The notes: generated by a model from the letters alone, not told the origin. A stretch of DNA of 64,000 nt from Oceanicaulis sp. HTCC2633 (GCF_000152745.1 NZ_CH672428.1:1999327-2063326); one strand, 5' to 3'; counted from the first letter of the stretch, positions 36,746-45,497 are shown. Program-made: numbers and translations.

Positions 36746-37264
36746 ATGCTGAGAACCCTTACCGTCATCAGCCTCGCCGCCGTGCTGGCGAGCTGCGCCA
36801 GCGGCCCCACGCCTTACGCCCCGGCCGGCGAATCCCGGTACGGCCTGACCGAGCAACAGGTGGAATCGGACCGCTTCCGGATCAGCTTCAGCGGCAATTC
36901 CCTGACCGATCGCGACACGGTGGAGACCTATCTGCTGTACCGCGCCGCCGAGCTGACGCTCGATCAGGGCTATGACTATTTCCGGCTGACCCAGCGCGAC
37001 ACCGAAAGCGACACAAGGCTGGTGGGATCGTCCACCTATGATCGCTTCGGTCTGCAGTATCGCTATTACCACCCCGCCTATGGCTGGTATGGCCGCTATG
37101 ACCCGTTCTGGAATGATGTGAACATCCGCGAAGTCACCCGCTATGAGGCGATGGCGGAAATCGTTCTGGGACGCGGCGCGGTTCCCGATGCGCCGGACGC
37201 CTTCAACGCCCGCGAAGTAGTCGCCAATCTGGGGCCGCGCGTTCAACGTCCTGCCGTGAACTGA
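36746..37264 (+). CDS. CC0125/CC1285-family lipoprotein
   Basis: The ATG at 36746 (GAGAGG upstream) gives 172 residues with a lipoprotein signal (LTVISLAAVLASC, lipobox LASC). The mature part has the family pattern GPTPYAPAG, DRFRISFSGNSLTDRDTVE, YLLYRAAELTLDQGYDYFRL and TESDTR, then a Tyr/Gly-rich stretch (YRYYHPAYGWYGRYDPFW). This family is typical of Caulobacterales and relatives, and its role is unknown. It should sit in the outer membrane facing the periplasm. A terminator follows 27 bp after the stop. Confidence 0.85.
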   Translation: MLRTLTVISLAAVLASCASGPTPYAPAGESRYGLTEQQVESDRFRISFSGNSLTDRDTVETYLLYRAAELTLDQGYDYFRLTQRDTESDTRLVGSSTYDRFGLQYRYYHPAYGWYGRYDPFWNDVNIREVTRYEAMAEIVLGRGAVPDAPDAFNAREVVANLGPRVQRPAVN

Positions 37265-37290
37265 CGCGCTCCAACGGACGAGTCGCAAGA

Positions 37291-37315
37291 GCCGGGCCCT
37301 CGGGTCCGGCTTTTT
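37291..37315 (+). terminator. intrinsic terminator after the lipoprotein gene
   Basis: GCCGGGCCC and GGGTCCGGC pair with a tight loop and are followed by TTTTT. Confidence 0.85.
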
Positions 37316-37399
37316 CGTGCGAGTCGTGCGAGTCCCATCACAGGACTCCGACTACGACTATCACGCGGCCCGGTCGGGGACGGTTCGGGTTTCAGGCTG

Positions 37400-37428
37400 A
37401 GAAAGAGCGTCGCCAGTGTACGACGCTC
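37400..37428 (-). terminator. probable terminator of the GDT1-like gene
   Basis: GAGCGTCG and CGACGCTC form a perfect 8-bp stem with an 8-base loop. On the minus strand TTTCTC follows. Confidence 0.65.
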
Positions 37429-37453
37429 CCGGCTCTCTGGGATAAGCCCGGCC

Positions 37454-37738
37454 TTAAGCCCCCGCGGCGGTGCGGAAATGGTCGAGCACAGCCAGAGCGC
37501 CGAGCGCGATGAAAACGACGCCGGAGATGAGTTTCAGCGGCAGGCGCGCCAGATGTTCGCCGGCGAGCTGACCGAGAAACACCGCGATGGCGGTGGAGCA
37601 GACGAGCGCCAGCGAGGAGGCCGCGAAGACTTTCCAGGCGCGGCCCGGATCCCCGGCGGCGAAGGCGGCGGAGGCGATCTGCGTCTTGTCCCCGAGCTCG
37701 GCCAGAAAGACGGCGAGAAAAATCGCTGCAAACCCCAT
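37454..37738 (-). CDS. half-size TMEM165/GDT1 (UPF0016) cation exchanger
   Basis: With the ATG at 37738 (GGGAG site) the product is 94 residues with three hydrophobic helices. The family motif E-x-G-D-K-T is Glu14-Leu-Gly16-Asp17-Lys18-Thr19 in FLAELGDKTQIASAAFAAG. Full-length GDT1 proteins have two copies of this motif and export Mn2+ or Ca2+ in exchange for protons. This one has a single copy, so it would need to dimerise or pair with another half. The frame upstream of 37738 is not family-like. Confidence 0.85.
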   Translation of the reverse strand: MGFAAIFLAVFLAELGDKTQIASAAFAAGDPGRAWKVFAASSLALVCSTAIAVFLGQLAGEHLARLPLKLISGVVFIALGALAVLDHFRTAAGA

Positions 37739-37844
37739 GTGATGCTCCCAGATCCTGATCAAAACGAAGCTGTCATGCGCGAACAGAGCCGGGCTGTCTT
37801 CCCCATTTTTCACGCGGAATAGAATTTCGGGCACGCGTCCCGAC

Positions 37845-37879
37845 GACAAAAAAACCCCGGAGCACTTGCCCCGGGGTTT
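37845..37879 (-). terminator. terminator of the SDR gene
   Basis: AAACCCCGG and CCGGGGTTT form a 9-bp stem with a 10-base loop. On the minus strand the stem runs into TTTTTTTG, and the hairpin lies 24 bp past the stop of the 37904 gene. Confidence 0.85.
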
Positions 37880-37903
37880 GTTGTGTCAGCGCTGAAACCG
37901 CCC

Positions 37904-38677
37904 TCATTTCGGGGGCATGCGCGCGCCGGCGTCGAGACGGACGCATTCGGCGTTAATATAATCATTCGACACCATGAAGGCGACGAGATCGGCGTATTCC
38001 GCCGGGGTGCCGAAGCGCTGCGGGAATTGCAGATTGGCGGCGAGATTGGTTTTCACTTCCGGCGGCATCTGCTCGTAGATCGGGGTTTCAAAGAAGCCCG
38101 GCAGGATGGTGTTCACCCGCACGCCTTCGCGGGCGAGATCGCGCGCCATGGGCAGGGTCATGCCGTAAATGCCGCCCTTGGAGGCGGAATAGGCGACCTG
38201 GCCGATCTGACCGTCCTGAGCGGCGACCGACGCGGTGTTGATGATCACGCCGCGACCGGACTCGGTCGGGTCGAGCGTCAGCATGCCGGCGGCGGAAATG
38301 GCGGCGCAGTTGAAGCTGCCCACAAGATTGACGTTGATCACCAGCTGGAACTTGTCGAGCTGGTGCATGACGATATCGCCAGAGGAGGACCGACGCGCGG
38401 TCTTCTCGGCCCAGCCAATGCCGGCGCAGTTCACCAGAACCCGCTCCTGGCCATGGGCGGCGCGGGCTTTCTCGAAACCAGCCTTCACGCTTTCAGGATC
38501 GGCCACATTCACCTTGGCGAACACGCCGCCCAGCTCCTTGGCCACGGCCTCGCCGCGCTCTTCATTGAGGTCAAACAGAGTGACCTTGGCGCCTTCGGCG
38601 GCCAGACGGCGGGCGGTGCCTTCGCCCAGACCCGATGCGCCGCCGGTGACGACCGCTGCAATGCCTTTGAAATCCAT
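37904..38677 (-). CDS. SDR dehydrogenase, 3-hydroxyacyl-CoA dehydrogenase (HSD10)-like
   Basis: The ATG at 38677 behind GGGGAGAG gives 257 residues. The NAD site is VVTGGASGLGEGTARRLA and the catalytic set is Ser150, Tyr163 and Lys167 in INTASVAAQDGQIGQVAYSASKGG-type order. The sequence pattern, including VNCAGIGWAEKT and PGFFETPIYEQMP, is that of the type II 3-hydroxyacyl-CoA dehydrogenase (HSD17B10) group, which acts in fatty acid or branched amino acid breakdown. Substrate range is inferred from family only. Confidence 0.88.
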   Translation of the reverse strand: MDFKGIAAVVTGGASGLGEGTARRLAAEGAKVTLFDLNEERGEAVAKELGGVFAKVNVADPESVKAGFEKARAAHGQERVLVNCAGIGWAEKTARRSSSGDIVMHQLDKFQLVINVNLVGSFNCAAISAAGMLTLDPTESGRGVIINTASVAAQDGQIGQVAYSASKGGIYGMTLPMARDLAREGVRVNTILPGFFETPIYEQMPPEVKTNLAANLQFPQRFGTPAEYADLVAFMVSNDYINAECVRLDAGARMPPK

Positions 38678-38878
38678 GTGTCTCTCCCCTGGGTATGAGT
38701 GTTCTAAGGCGTGGAGGCGACAGGCCGGGCCTGCCGTCTGTCTCCCCCCTGACATAGCGTCTCGCCCTTCAAATTGGAATGCGTCTCGCACGCGCATGAC
38801 GCCGCGCTTTCACCCCGGCGACAAGGGTGTTAAGGCCATCCGCAAAATTGAGTTCATTCATCGAGCTTCGAGGACGGC

Positions 38879-39739
38879 ATGACCACACCGGTTCTGGTTC
38901 TTCACGGCGGCGCAGGCGTGCTGGCCGATCGCAGCTATGAGCGCGAGATCGCCCATCTGACCGATCTGGCGGAACGCACGCGCGCGGCCCTTCTGGCGGG
39001 ACAGTCCGCGCTGGACGCCGTGGTGGAAGCCGTCGTCGATCTGGAAGCGTCGGGCCTTTATGTGGCGGGCAAGGGCAGCGCGCCCAACGCCGCCGGCCGA
39101 TACGAACTGGACGCCGCCGTCATGGACGGATCGACCCGGAACGCCGGCGCCGTCTCCGCCCTGACGGGCTTTCTCTCCCCCATCCGCGCCGCGCGCGCGG
39201 TGATGGAAAAAACCCCGCACGTGCTGCTGGCGGGCAAGGGCGCGGAAGCCTTCGCCGAGAAGGCCGGGCTGGCGCAGGTCGAGGATCCTGACAGCTATTA
39301 CAAATCCGCCGCCGACCCGGATCCGCGCCCGATCCCCACCGGCACGGTGGGCGCAGTGGCACTGGACCTTCAGGGCCGGCTCGCGGCGGCGACCTCTACG
39401 GGGGGCACGCTGAACAAGGTCTGGGGCCGGGTGGGCGATACGCCGATCATCGGCTCGGGCACCTGGGCGGATGAGCGCGTGGCCGTGAGCTGCACCGGCC
39501 AGGGCGAGTTTTTCATGCGCGCCAACGCCGCCGCCGACGTGTCTGCGCGCGTCAAATACGCCGGACGCCCGCTCGCCGAAGCGGTTGAAGGCGCGCTGAG
39601 CGATGTGGCGCGGCTGGGCGGTGAAGGCGGGCTGATCGCGGTGGACGCCTCCGGCGCTGTGACCGCCCAGTTCAATTCTCCGGGCATGAAACGCGCCATC
39701 GTCCATTCGGACGGCCGCATCGATGTGCGGATGAGCTGA
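38879..39739 (+). CDS. iaaA: isoaspartyl peptidase/L-asparaginase (Ntn hydrolase)
   Basis: The 286-residue precursor matches type III asparaginases/isoaspartyl dipeptidases. These cut themselves before a Thr that becomes the nucleophile. That residue is Thr156 in PIPTGTVGAVALD, with the substrate-binding strand ATSTGGTLNKVWGRVGDTPI after it. The N-terminus VLVLHGGAGVL is also typical. It would clear isoaspartyl dipeptides or hydrolyse asparagine in the cytoplasm. The ATG at 38879 gives the family N-terminus. A two-way hairpin follows. Confidence 0.93.
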   Translation: MTTPVLVLHGGAGVLADRSYEREIAHLTDLAERTRAALLAGQSALDAVVEAVVDLEASGLYVAGKGSAPNAAGRYELDAAVMDGSTRNAGAVSALTGFLSPIRAARAVMEKTPHVLLAGKGAEAFAEKAGLAQVEDPDSYYKSAADPDPRPIPTGTVGAVALDLQGRLAAATSTGGTLNKVWGRVGDTPIIGSGTWADERVAVSCTGQGEFFMRANAAADVSARVKYAGRPLAEAVEGALSDVARLGGEGGLIAVDASGAVTAQFNSPGMKRAIVHSDGRIDVRMS

Positions 39740-39750
39740 GACGCAAGACA

Positions 39751-39778
39751 AAGCCCCGACCATCAGGCCGGGGCTTAT
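39751..39778. terminator. bidirectional hairpin between iaaA and ptsN
   Basis: AAGCCCCG and CGGGGCTT form an 8-bp stem between the convergent stops; the T-runs are short on both sides. Confidence 0.65.
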
Positions 39779-39809
39779 TGCATTCAGTCTGTCAGGCCGT
39801 CGCCAGGGA

Positions 39810-40274
39810 TCAGGCCGCGTCGCTTTCCACGCCATTGTTGAGCAGGGCCGCGACCGCATCCGCATCCGGGGCCGCACGCACGGCCCGGCGCAATTCCTCA
39901 CGCCGGAAGAAGCGCGACACCTGGGCCAGCGCCTTGAGATGATCCGCCCCGGCGTCTTCCGGCGCCAGAAGCAGGAAGATCAGATCGGCGGGCTGACCGT
40001 CGATGGCGTCAAAATCCACCGGATTCTTCAGACGCGCAAACACGCCGCACACCCGGTCCACCAGATCGGTGCGGGCATGGGGAATGGCGACGCCATCCCC
40101 CACCCCGGTCGATCCGAGTTTCTCGCGCTCGATCACGGCGTCCAGGACCGGCCGTGCGGCCACGCCCAGAGCCCGTTCTGCGAGTTCGGCAAGCCCCACC
40201 AGGGCCTGCTTGCGACTGGTCGCGGCCAGTTCGGCGGTAACGCCGCCTGGCGGAATGAGAGTGCTCAGAGCCAT
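39810..40274 (-). CDS. ptsN: nitrogen PTS EIIA component
   Basis: EIIA-Ntr takes phosphate from NPr and regulates potassium, nitrogen and stress pathways. With the ATG at 40274 it is 154 residues. His66 in DGVAIPHARTDLVD is the phosphorylated residue. The frame is open a further 43 codons, but these lie mostly in the hpf-ptsN spacer and are not family-like. The gene follows hpf in the standard rpoN-hpf-ptsN order. Confidence 0.95.
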   Translation of the reverse strand: MALSTLIPPGGVTAELAATSRKQALVGLAELAERALGVAARPVLDAVIEREKLGSTGVGDGVAIPHARTDLVDRVCGVFARLKNPVDFDAIDGQPADLIFLLLAPEDAGADHLKALAQVSRFFRREELRRAVRAAPDADAVAALLNNGVESDAA

Positions 40275-40317
40275 GAAACGCTCAACTGCTGGCTGCCCCA
40301 GCGGCTGGGAGTTTCGG

Positions 40318-40956
40318 TCACTCCGCAGCCGCGCTGGCCGCGTCTTTAGCGCCTCGGGACGGATCAATCCAGCCCACATGTCCGTCCGGTCGACGATAGA
40401 CAAAATTCATGGCGCCATTTGCGGCGTTGCGGAACAGCACGAAGGGCGCATCGGCCAGGTCCATTTCCAGCACCGCCATGGAGACGGTGAGGGTTTTCAG
40501 CTCCGCCGCCTGCTCGGCGATGATCACCGGCTCATCGCCGCCCACAGCCCCGCCATCATCGTCGTCAAACGCCTCGTCCGACAGTTCGTCCTGACGACGA
40601 TCCGAGCGCAGGATCAGCACCGGCGTCGGCTCTGCGGCGGGCAGGTCGGACTTGGAATCGGCGTGATGGTCTTTCAGGCGGCGCTTGTAGCGACGCAATC
40701 GTTTCTCGAGATGGCCCGCCGCGTCCTCAGCCGCGCCATAGGCGTCCTCGGCCGAGCCGGACGCCTGAAGAAAAGCCCCGGACGGCAGATGGAGCGAAAT
40801 GTCCACCTTGAAGCCGTACCCCTCCTTGCTCGCGACGACAAAGGCTTCGGCCGGACGATTGAAATATTTCGAGCCGGCGTCCGTGATGCGAGTCTCCATG
40901 CGCTCACGCAGAGCGGGGGAAACGTCGATGCCTTTGGAAACGAACTGGATAAACAT
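40318..40956 (-). CDS. hpf: ribosome hibernation promoting factor, long form
   Basis: The long HPF binds the decoding centre of 30S and pairs two ribosomes into inactive 100S dimers when growth stops. With the ATG at 40956 (GAAGGGA site) it is 212 residues: the N-terminal S30AE domain (IQFVSKGIDVSPALRERMET, KVDISLHLPSG) to about residue 105, an acidic linker, then the C-terminal dimerisation domain (VLEMDLADAPFVLFRNAANG and NFVYRRPDGHVGWIDP). It follows rpoN after a 208-bp spacer with two hairpins. Confidence 0.95.
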   Translation of the reverse strand: MFIQFVSKGIDVSPALRERMETRITDAGSKYFNRPAEAFVVASKEGYGFKVDISLHLPSGAFLQASGSAEDAYGAAEDAAGHLEKRLRRYKRRLKDHHADSKSDLPAAEPTPVLILRSDRRQDELSDEAFDDDDGGAVGGDEPVIIAEQAAELKTLTVSMAVLEMDLADAPFVLFRNAANGAMNFVYRRPDGHVGWIDPSRGAKDAASAAAE

Positions 40957-40974
40957 GAGAGCTCCCTTCAACTG

Positions 40975-41059
40975 GGGGTCCAACAGCGCGCCTTCGGCGC
41001 GTTGGACCCCTTAAGGGTCACTCCCGCGCCGGGCGCGGCCGGTCTGTCAGAAAGACCGG
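40975..41059 (-). other. two hairpins in the rpoN-hpf spacer
   Basis: A long hairpin, GGGGTCCAAC paired with GTTGGACCCC and capped by GCGCC-TTC-GGCGC, spans 40976-41010 and ends right before the hpf ribosome binding site. A second, CCGGTCT/AGACCGG, lies at 41039-41059. There is no T-run on the minus strand. The position suggests control of hpf translation or processing of an rpoN-hpf message. Confidence 0.6.
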
Positions 41060-41164
41060 ACATTCACGGTAGAGGCAGCCAAGCCGGGCCGTCAATCAGA
41101 ACCGGTGCGTCACGGTGAACACGGGGTAGGGCAATCGCATCATGCAGTGCAGCAAGGCGATGCC

Positions 41165-42673
41165 TCAGTTCATGCCCTTGAGCTTGCGGCGGCGCTTGAC
41201 CGAGGAGGGAATGTTCATCGCCTCGCGGTATTTGGCCACTGTCCGCCGCGCGATATCGACGCCATCGGCCAGCAGACGCTCGACGATCTTGTCATCGCTC
41301 ATCACGTCATCGACGGTTTCAGTCTCGATCATCGCCTTGATGCGGAAGCGCACGGCTTCGGCGGAATAGGCTTCGCCCCCGTCTGCGGAGGCGATGGCCG
41401 AGGTGAAGAAGTATTTCAGCTCGAACAGGCCGCGCGGGGTCGCCATGTACTTGTTCGACGTCACCCGGCTGACGGTGGATTCGTGCATGCCCACAGCGTC
41501 GGCGACCGTCTTGAGGTTCAGCGGCCGCAGCCAGGCCACGCCCTTGGCGAAGAAGGCGTCCTGCTGACGCACGATCTCGCTGGCGACCTTCAGGATCGTG
41601 CGGGCGCGCTGATCGAGGCTTTTCACGAGCCAGGAGGCGTTCTGGGCGCACTGGCTGATGAAGACCTTCTCGTCATCCGAGCGCGCCGACTTGCTGATCT
41701 GGGCGGCATAGCGATTGTTCATCAGGACGCGCGGCAGGGTGTCGGTGTTGAGCTCCACCGCCCAGCCGCCATCGGGGCGCTCGCGCACCATCACATCGGC
41801 TTCCACCGCGCGTGCGCCATCCGCGCCAAAGCCCAGGCCCGGCTTGGGGGTGAGGCGCTTGAGCTCGGCGATCATGTCCTCGAGGTCTTCGGCATCGACC
41901 CCGCACAGCGCCTTGAGCCCGGCATAGTCATGCTTGGCCAGAAGCGGCAGGTGATCGACCAGCGCCGCCATGGCCGGGTCCAGCCGGTCGCGTTCCTTCA
42001 GCTGCAGCGCCAAGCATTCCTGAAGCGAGCGCGCCATGACGCCCGTGGGTTCGAATTTCTGCAGCGCCGCCAGCACGGCCTCGACCTCGGACCGGGTCAC
42101 GCCCAGACGCTCGGCGGTCTCCCCGAGATCGGCGCGCAGATAGCCGTCCTCGTCCGCGAGATCGATCAGATGCGCCGCAATCAGACGATCGGCGGGCTGC
42201 AGGGCGAGATCAGCCAGCTGGTCATGCAGATGCTCATGCAGGGTCTTTTCCCGGCTGGCATGGTCGGCGGCGTCAAATTCGGAATGATTGAAGGAGCCGC
42301 CGGAGCCGGCGCGCGACCAGTCCACAGCGCCGGTGTTCGTATCGGCGCCGGCCATGTCGGCCTTGGAATCCGAATACATGGCCTCCGTGTCGGCATCAAA
42401 GGCCTCATCGGCCTTGCCCGGCGCGTCAAAGCTCAGCTCGTCGCCGCTGTCCTTGGCCTTTACAGAGGGTTCAGCCGGGGCGGATTCGTCGAGCGCGGGC
42501 GCGTCGGAGCGCTCGTCGCGCTCCAGAAGCGGATTGCGCTCCAGCTCGGTTTCCACGAACTCGGCCAGCTCGATATTGTTCAACTGCAGCAGCTTGATGG
42601 CCTGCTGCAGTTGAGGGGTCATCACCAGACCCTGACCCTGTCGGGCCTCAAGCTTGTGTCCCAGTCCGGCCAT
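41165..42673 (-). CDS. rpoN: RNA polymerase sigma-54 factor RpoN
   Basis: Sigma-54 directs RNA polymerase to -24/-12 promoters that need an enhancer-binding activator. The 502-residue protein has the Gln-rich region I (QGLVMTPQLQQAIKLLQLNN), an acidic region II (residues about 50-140) and the core- and DNA-binding regions. It ends with the RpoN box ARRTVAKYRE (475-484). A TTG directly before the ATG at 42673 is not needed. It starts 12 bp after lptB. Confidence 0.96.
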   Translation of the reverse strand: MAGLGHKLEARQGQGLVMTPQLQQAIKLLQLNNIELAEFVETELERNPLLERDERSDAPALDESAPAEPSVKAKDSGDELSFDAPGKADEAFDADTEAMYSDSKADMAGADTNTGAVDWSRAGSGGSFNHSEFDAADHASREKTLHEHLHDQLADLALQPADRLIAAHLIDLADEDGYLRADLGETAERLGVTRSEVEAVLAALQKFEPTGVMARSLQECLALQLKERDRLDPAMAALVDHLPLLAKHDYAGLKALCGVDAEDLEDMIAELKRLTPKPGLGFGADGARAVEADVMVRERPDGGWAVELNTDTLPRVLMNNRYAAQISKSARSDDEKVFISQCAQNASWLVKSLDQRARTILKVASEIVRQQDAFFAKGVAWLRPLNLKTVADAVGMHESTVSRVTSNKYMATPRGLFELKYFFTSAIASADGGEAYSAEAVRFRIKAMIETETVDDVMSDDKIVERLLADGVDIARRTVAKYREAMNIPSSVKRRRKLKGMN

Positions 42674-42685
42674 CAAAATCCCTGG

Positions 42686-43453
42686 TTAGAAGCGTTCGCC
42701 CAGATAATAGCGGCGCACATCCTGGTCGTTGCGAACGGCCTCGGGCGCGCCTTCAAACAGCACTTCGCCATCATGAATGATCGTGGCGCGATCGGTGATC
42801 TCCAGCGTCTCGCGCACATTGTGATCGGTGATCAGAATGCCGATGCCGCGCTGCTTGAGATAATCCACAAGATCGCGAATGTCGGCGATCGCCAGCGGGT
42901 CGATCCCGGCGAAAGGCTCATCGAGCAGCATGAAGCTCGGCTGCGCCGCCAGCGCCCGGGCGATCTCCACCCGACGCCGCTCGCCGCCCGAAAGGGCCAT
43001 GGCCGGACTGTGACGCAGATGGCCGATATGCAGCTCGTCCAGAAGCTCGTCCACCAGCGTGTCACGGCGCTTGCTGTCCGGCTCGACGATCTCGGCGACG
43101 GCGGCGATGTTCTCGCCCACCGACAGGCCGCGGAAGATCGAGGCTTCCTGCGGCAGATAGCCAATGCCCAGCCGAGCGCGCTGGTACATGGGAAAGCCGG
43201 TGATGTCCTCGCCGTCGAGCATGATGCGTCCGTGATCGGCCGAAACCAGGCCGGTGATCATGTAAAAGCAGGTCGTCTTGCCAGCCCCGTTCGGTCCCAG
43301 AAGGCCCACCACTTCGCCGCGTTTCAGCGACAGGGAGACATTCTTGACGACCGTGCGCTTGCCATAGGACTTGCCCAGGTTCTCGACCTGAATCCCCTCC
43401 CCGGCGAACGCCTCGGACGGCGCGTCGATCCGCTCGTATTCCATGGTCGTCAT
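42686..43453 (-). CDS. lptB: LPS export ABC transporter ATPase LptB
   Basis: LptB powers removal of lipopolysaccharide from the inner membrane with LptF and LptG. The 255-residue protein has Walker A GPNGAGKTT (53-61), the signature LSGGERRRVEIARAL, Walker B FMLLDEPFAGIDP and the switch His in LITDHNVRETL. The sequence ending RRYYLGERF is typical of LptB. It follows lptA by 55 bp and precedes rpoN. Confidence 0.96.
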   Translation of the reverse strand: MTTMEYERIDAPSEAFAGEGIQVENLGKSYGKRTVVKNVSLSLKRGEVVGLLGPNGAGKTTCFYMITGLVSADHGRIMLDGEDITGFPMYQRARLGIGYLPQEASIFRGLSVGENIAAVAEIVEPDSKRRDTLVDELLDELHIGHLRHSPAMALSGGERRRVEIARALAAQPSFMLLDEPFAGIDPLAIADIRDLVDYLKQRGIGILITDHNVRETLEITDRATIIHDGEVLFEGAPEAVRNDQDVRRYYLGERF

Positions 43454-43508
43454 GCTTAACTCCGACGGCCTAAAAAACTGTGAAGTCCGGCGCTTTCAGC
43501 GCGCAGGC

Positions 43509-44090
43509 TCAGCCTTCAGGCGCTTCATAGGGGCGCGGACCCTCGCCCGGGATCGTGGGCGCCGGGCAGTCGCGGGACGATTGCGCCGCCGCCGCCGCGT
43601 CATCGGTGAAGAAGACCGAGCGCACCCGGCCCGAACTGTTCTGGCCGCCCTCGAGACGGGCGACGCCGGTCGCCAGCTCGGCATGCAGATGCTCGCCCGT
43701 GGAGACATTGCAGCCCTGGGTCAGCACCACCGATCCGGTCAGCTCGATCACCTCGTTGACCAGGTCATAGGTTCCGCGATCGCCCCGGGCGATCTCGTTG
43801 GGCGTGATGTAGAAGACCTCGCCTTCGGCCACGATGCGGTTCAGTTCCGGGCTGCCGCCGCCGCGCCGGACATAATAGGCTTCCAGCCGGTCCGCGCGCA
43901 GGCGCACATCGCCCCGCACCACGTTCACATCGCCAGTGTAAACGCCCATGCCCTGGGCGTCGAAGGCCTGAAAGTCATCCGCGCTGATATCAACCGGACC
44001 CTCTCCGGAGCCCAGCGCCTGTCCGAGCGCGGGCGCCGACAGAAGAAGCGGCGCCGCGGCGAAGGCGGCGATCAGGAAACGCTGTATCAT
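43509..44090 (-). CDS. lptA: LPS transport periplasmic protein LptA
   Basis: LptA forms the periplasmic bridge that carries lipopolysaccharide to the outer membrane. The 193-residue protein has a signal peptide (FLIAAFAAAPLLLSAPALG) and an OstA-type beta-jellyroll (PVDISADDFQAFDAQGMGVY, GDVNVVRGDVRLRADRLEAY, GEVFYITPNEIARGDRGTYD). Its start overlaps the lptC stop by four bases. Confidence 0.93.
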   Translation of the reverse strand: MIQRFLIAAFAAAPLLLSAPALGQALGSGEGPVDISADDFQAFDAQGMGVYTGDVNVVRGDVRLRADRLEAYYVRRGGGSPELNRIVAEGEVFYITPNEIARGDRGTYDLVNEVIELTGSVVLTQGCNVSTGEHLHAELATGVARLEGGQNSSGRVRSVFFTDDAAAAAQSSRDCPAPTIPGEGPRPYEAPEG

Positions 44091-44812
44091 GGCTCGTTCT
44101 CCTCTGACCGGCCCGCGCCGGCGTCAGAATTGGGGTCTTGTTGCGTGTCGGAGGAGGCCGGCGCGTTGAACCGCGTCCGCACATCCCCTTGCAGAATGAT
44201 ATGCTGGCCGTCCTCGCGCACCTCGAACCGGTCCGCCCGCACGGCGCCCCAGGGCGCCAGCCCATGCACGGGCTGAGGACCGGTCACAACGCCTTCGCGC
44301 AGGAACAGGGTCGCGGACTGGGTGTCAAAGACATAGCCCGAACGCGTGGTCAGGCGCACATCGGTCTCAAGGTGCAAGGACAGGTTGGACTCATCAAAGA
44401 CGCCATGCCGGGCCAGCACGCGCGAGGCGTCCGCACCGTCATCGAGCAGCGCATAGTCCAGCGTCGGGCCTTCAAGGTCGATCAGCGCCTGCTCGGCGCC
44501 CGAGCGACGCTCGGCGGTCTCGGCGGTGATGACATAGGGCGTGCCGCCTTCATCCCGTCCGGTGAAGCGTGGATTGATGATGCGCTCGGACTCCCCCGCC
44601 GTGGCGCTGAGCGCCACTTCCGGCGACGGGGCGCTGCGCCCGCCTGACAGCACGATCTGCACCAGCGCATTGAGCGCCACGACCGCGCCCGCCGCCAGCA
44701 GCACCAGACGCAGGCCCGCCACGAAGCGTGAACGCGCCCGGGCTGTCGCCAGCGACTTGGCGCGGCGCTGGCCGATCATCTGGCCGTCTGAAAATGTCAG
44801 GGCCGCAGACAT
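44087..44812 (-). CDS. lptC: LPS export protein LptC
   Basis: LptC is the membrane-anchored partner that takes lipopolysaccharide from LptBFG and hands it to LptA. The 241-residue protein has one helix near residues 33-55 (LRLVLLAAGAVVALNALVQI) and a periplasmic jellyroll (FTGRDEGGTPYVITAETAER, GVFDESNLSLHLETDVRLTT). It is coupled to lptA by an ATGA overlap. The rnd gene lies 70 bp upstream. Confidence 0.9.
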   Translation of the reverse strand: MSAALTFSDGQMIGQRRAKSLATARARSRFVAGLRLVLLAAGAVVALNALVQIVLSGGRSAPSPEVALSATAGESERIINPRFTGRDEGGTPYVITAETAERRSGAEQALIDLEGPTLDYALLDDGADASRVLARHGVFDESNLSLHLETDVRLTTRSGYVFDTQSATLFLREGVVTGPQPVHGLAPWGAVRADRFEVREDGQHIILQGDVRTRFNAPASSDTQQDPNSDAGAGRSEENEP

Positions 44813-44882
44813 GAAGGCGGACTCCGAAGCAGAACTCTCGACTGACCTTTGTGGCGGTCATCGCCGCCTTGCGCAAGCAGGC

Positions 44883-45497
44883 TTACGAATGGGCGAAGAT
44901 GTCGGTCTCGTCCCAGCCCATCAGATCCAGGCGCGCCCGCGACGGCAGGAAGTCAAAGCACGCCCGCGCCATCTCCATCCGGCCCTCGCGCTCGAGCATG
45001 GCTGTCAGGCCATCGGCGATGGCGTGCAGGTAAAGCACGTCGGACGCGGCGTAATTGAGCTGCGCCTCGCTCAGATCCTGCGCCGCCCAGTCCGAGCTTT
45101 GCTGCTGCTTGGACAGCTCCACGCCGGCGATCTCGCGGCAGACATCCTTCAGGCCGTGGCGGTCGGTATAGGTGCGCACCAGCTTGGAGGCGATCTTGGT
45201 GCAGAAGACCGGCGTCATGGTCACGCCCAGATCGCGCTCGATGATGGCGAGGTCGAAGCGGGCGAAGTGCAGGAGTTTCTCAACGCCCGTATCGGCCAGC
45301 AAGGCCTTGAGATTGGGGCAGTCATAGGTGGCGCGGTCGGGCTGCACGATATGCGCCTCGCCATCGCCCGCCGACAGCTGGACCAGGCACAATCCATCAC
45401 GCACCAGCGACAGGCCCTGGGTTTCGGTGTCGATCGCGACCCGCTTGCCCAGATCGAGCCCGTCCGGCAAATCCCCGCGATGGAAGTGAATGGTCAT
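44883..45497 (-). CDS. rnd: ribonuclease D-type 3'-5' exonuclease
   Basis: The 204-residue DEDDy exonuclease has Asp23 and Glu25 in AIDTETQGLS, Asp82 in LHFARFDLAII and Tyr149/Asp153 in LNYAASDVLYLH. It lacks the HRDC domains of E. coli RNase D, as is usual for the short alphaproteobacterial form. It trims RNA 3' ends, probably tRNA precursors. It heads the rnd-lptC-lptA-lptB-rpoN series. Confidence 0.92.
   Translation of the reverse strand: MTIHFHRGDLPDGLDLGKRVAIDTETQGLSLVRDGLCLVQLSAGDGEAHIVQPDRATYDCPNLKALLADTGVEKLLHFARFDLAIIERDLGVTMTPVFCTKIASKLVRTYTDRHGLKDVCREIAGVELSKQQQSSDWAAQDLSEAQLNYAASDVLYLHAIADGLTAMLEREGRMEMARACFDFLPSRARLDLMGWDETDIFAHS

Noticed and set aside
41070-41164. A possible sigma-54 promoter upstream of hpf (GGCAT...TTGC).
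   Set aside because: The distance between the GG and GC elements is one base short of the required spacing.
41105-43459. A 784-codon plus-strand frame opposite rpoN and lptB.
   Set aside because: Both opposite genes are complete and conserved; the frame has no domain and no ribosome binding site.
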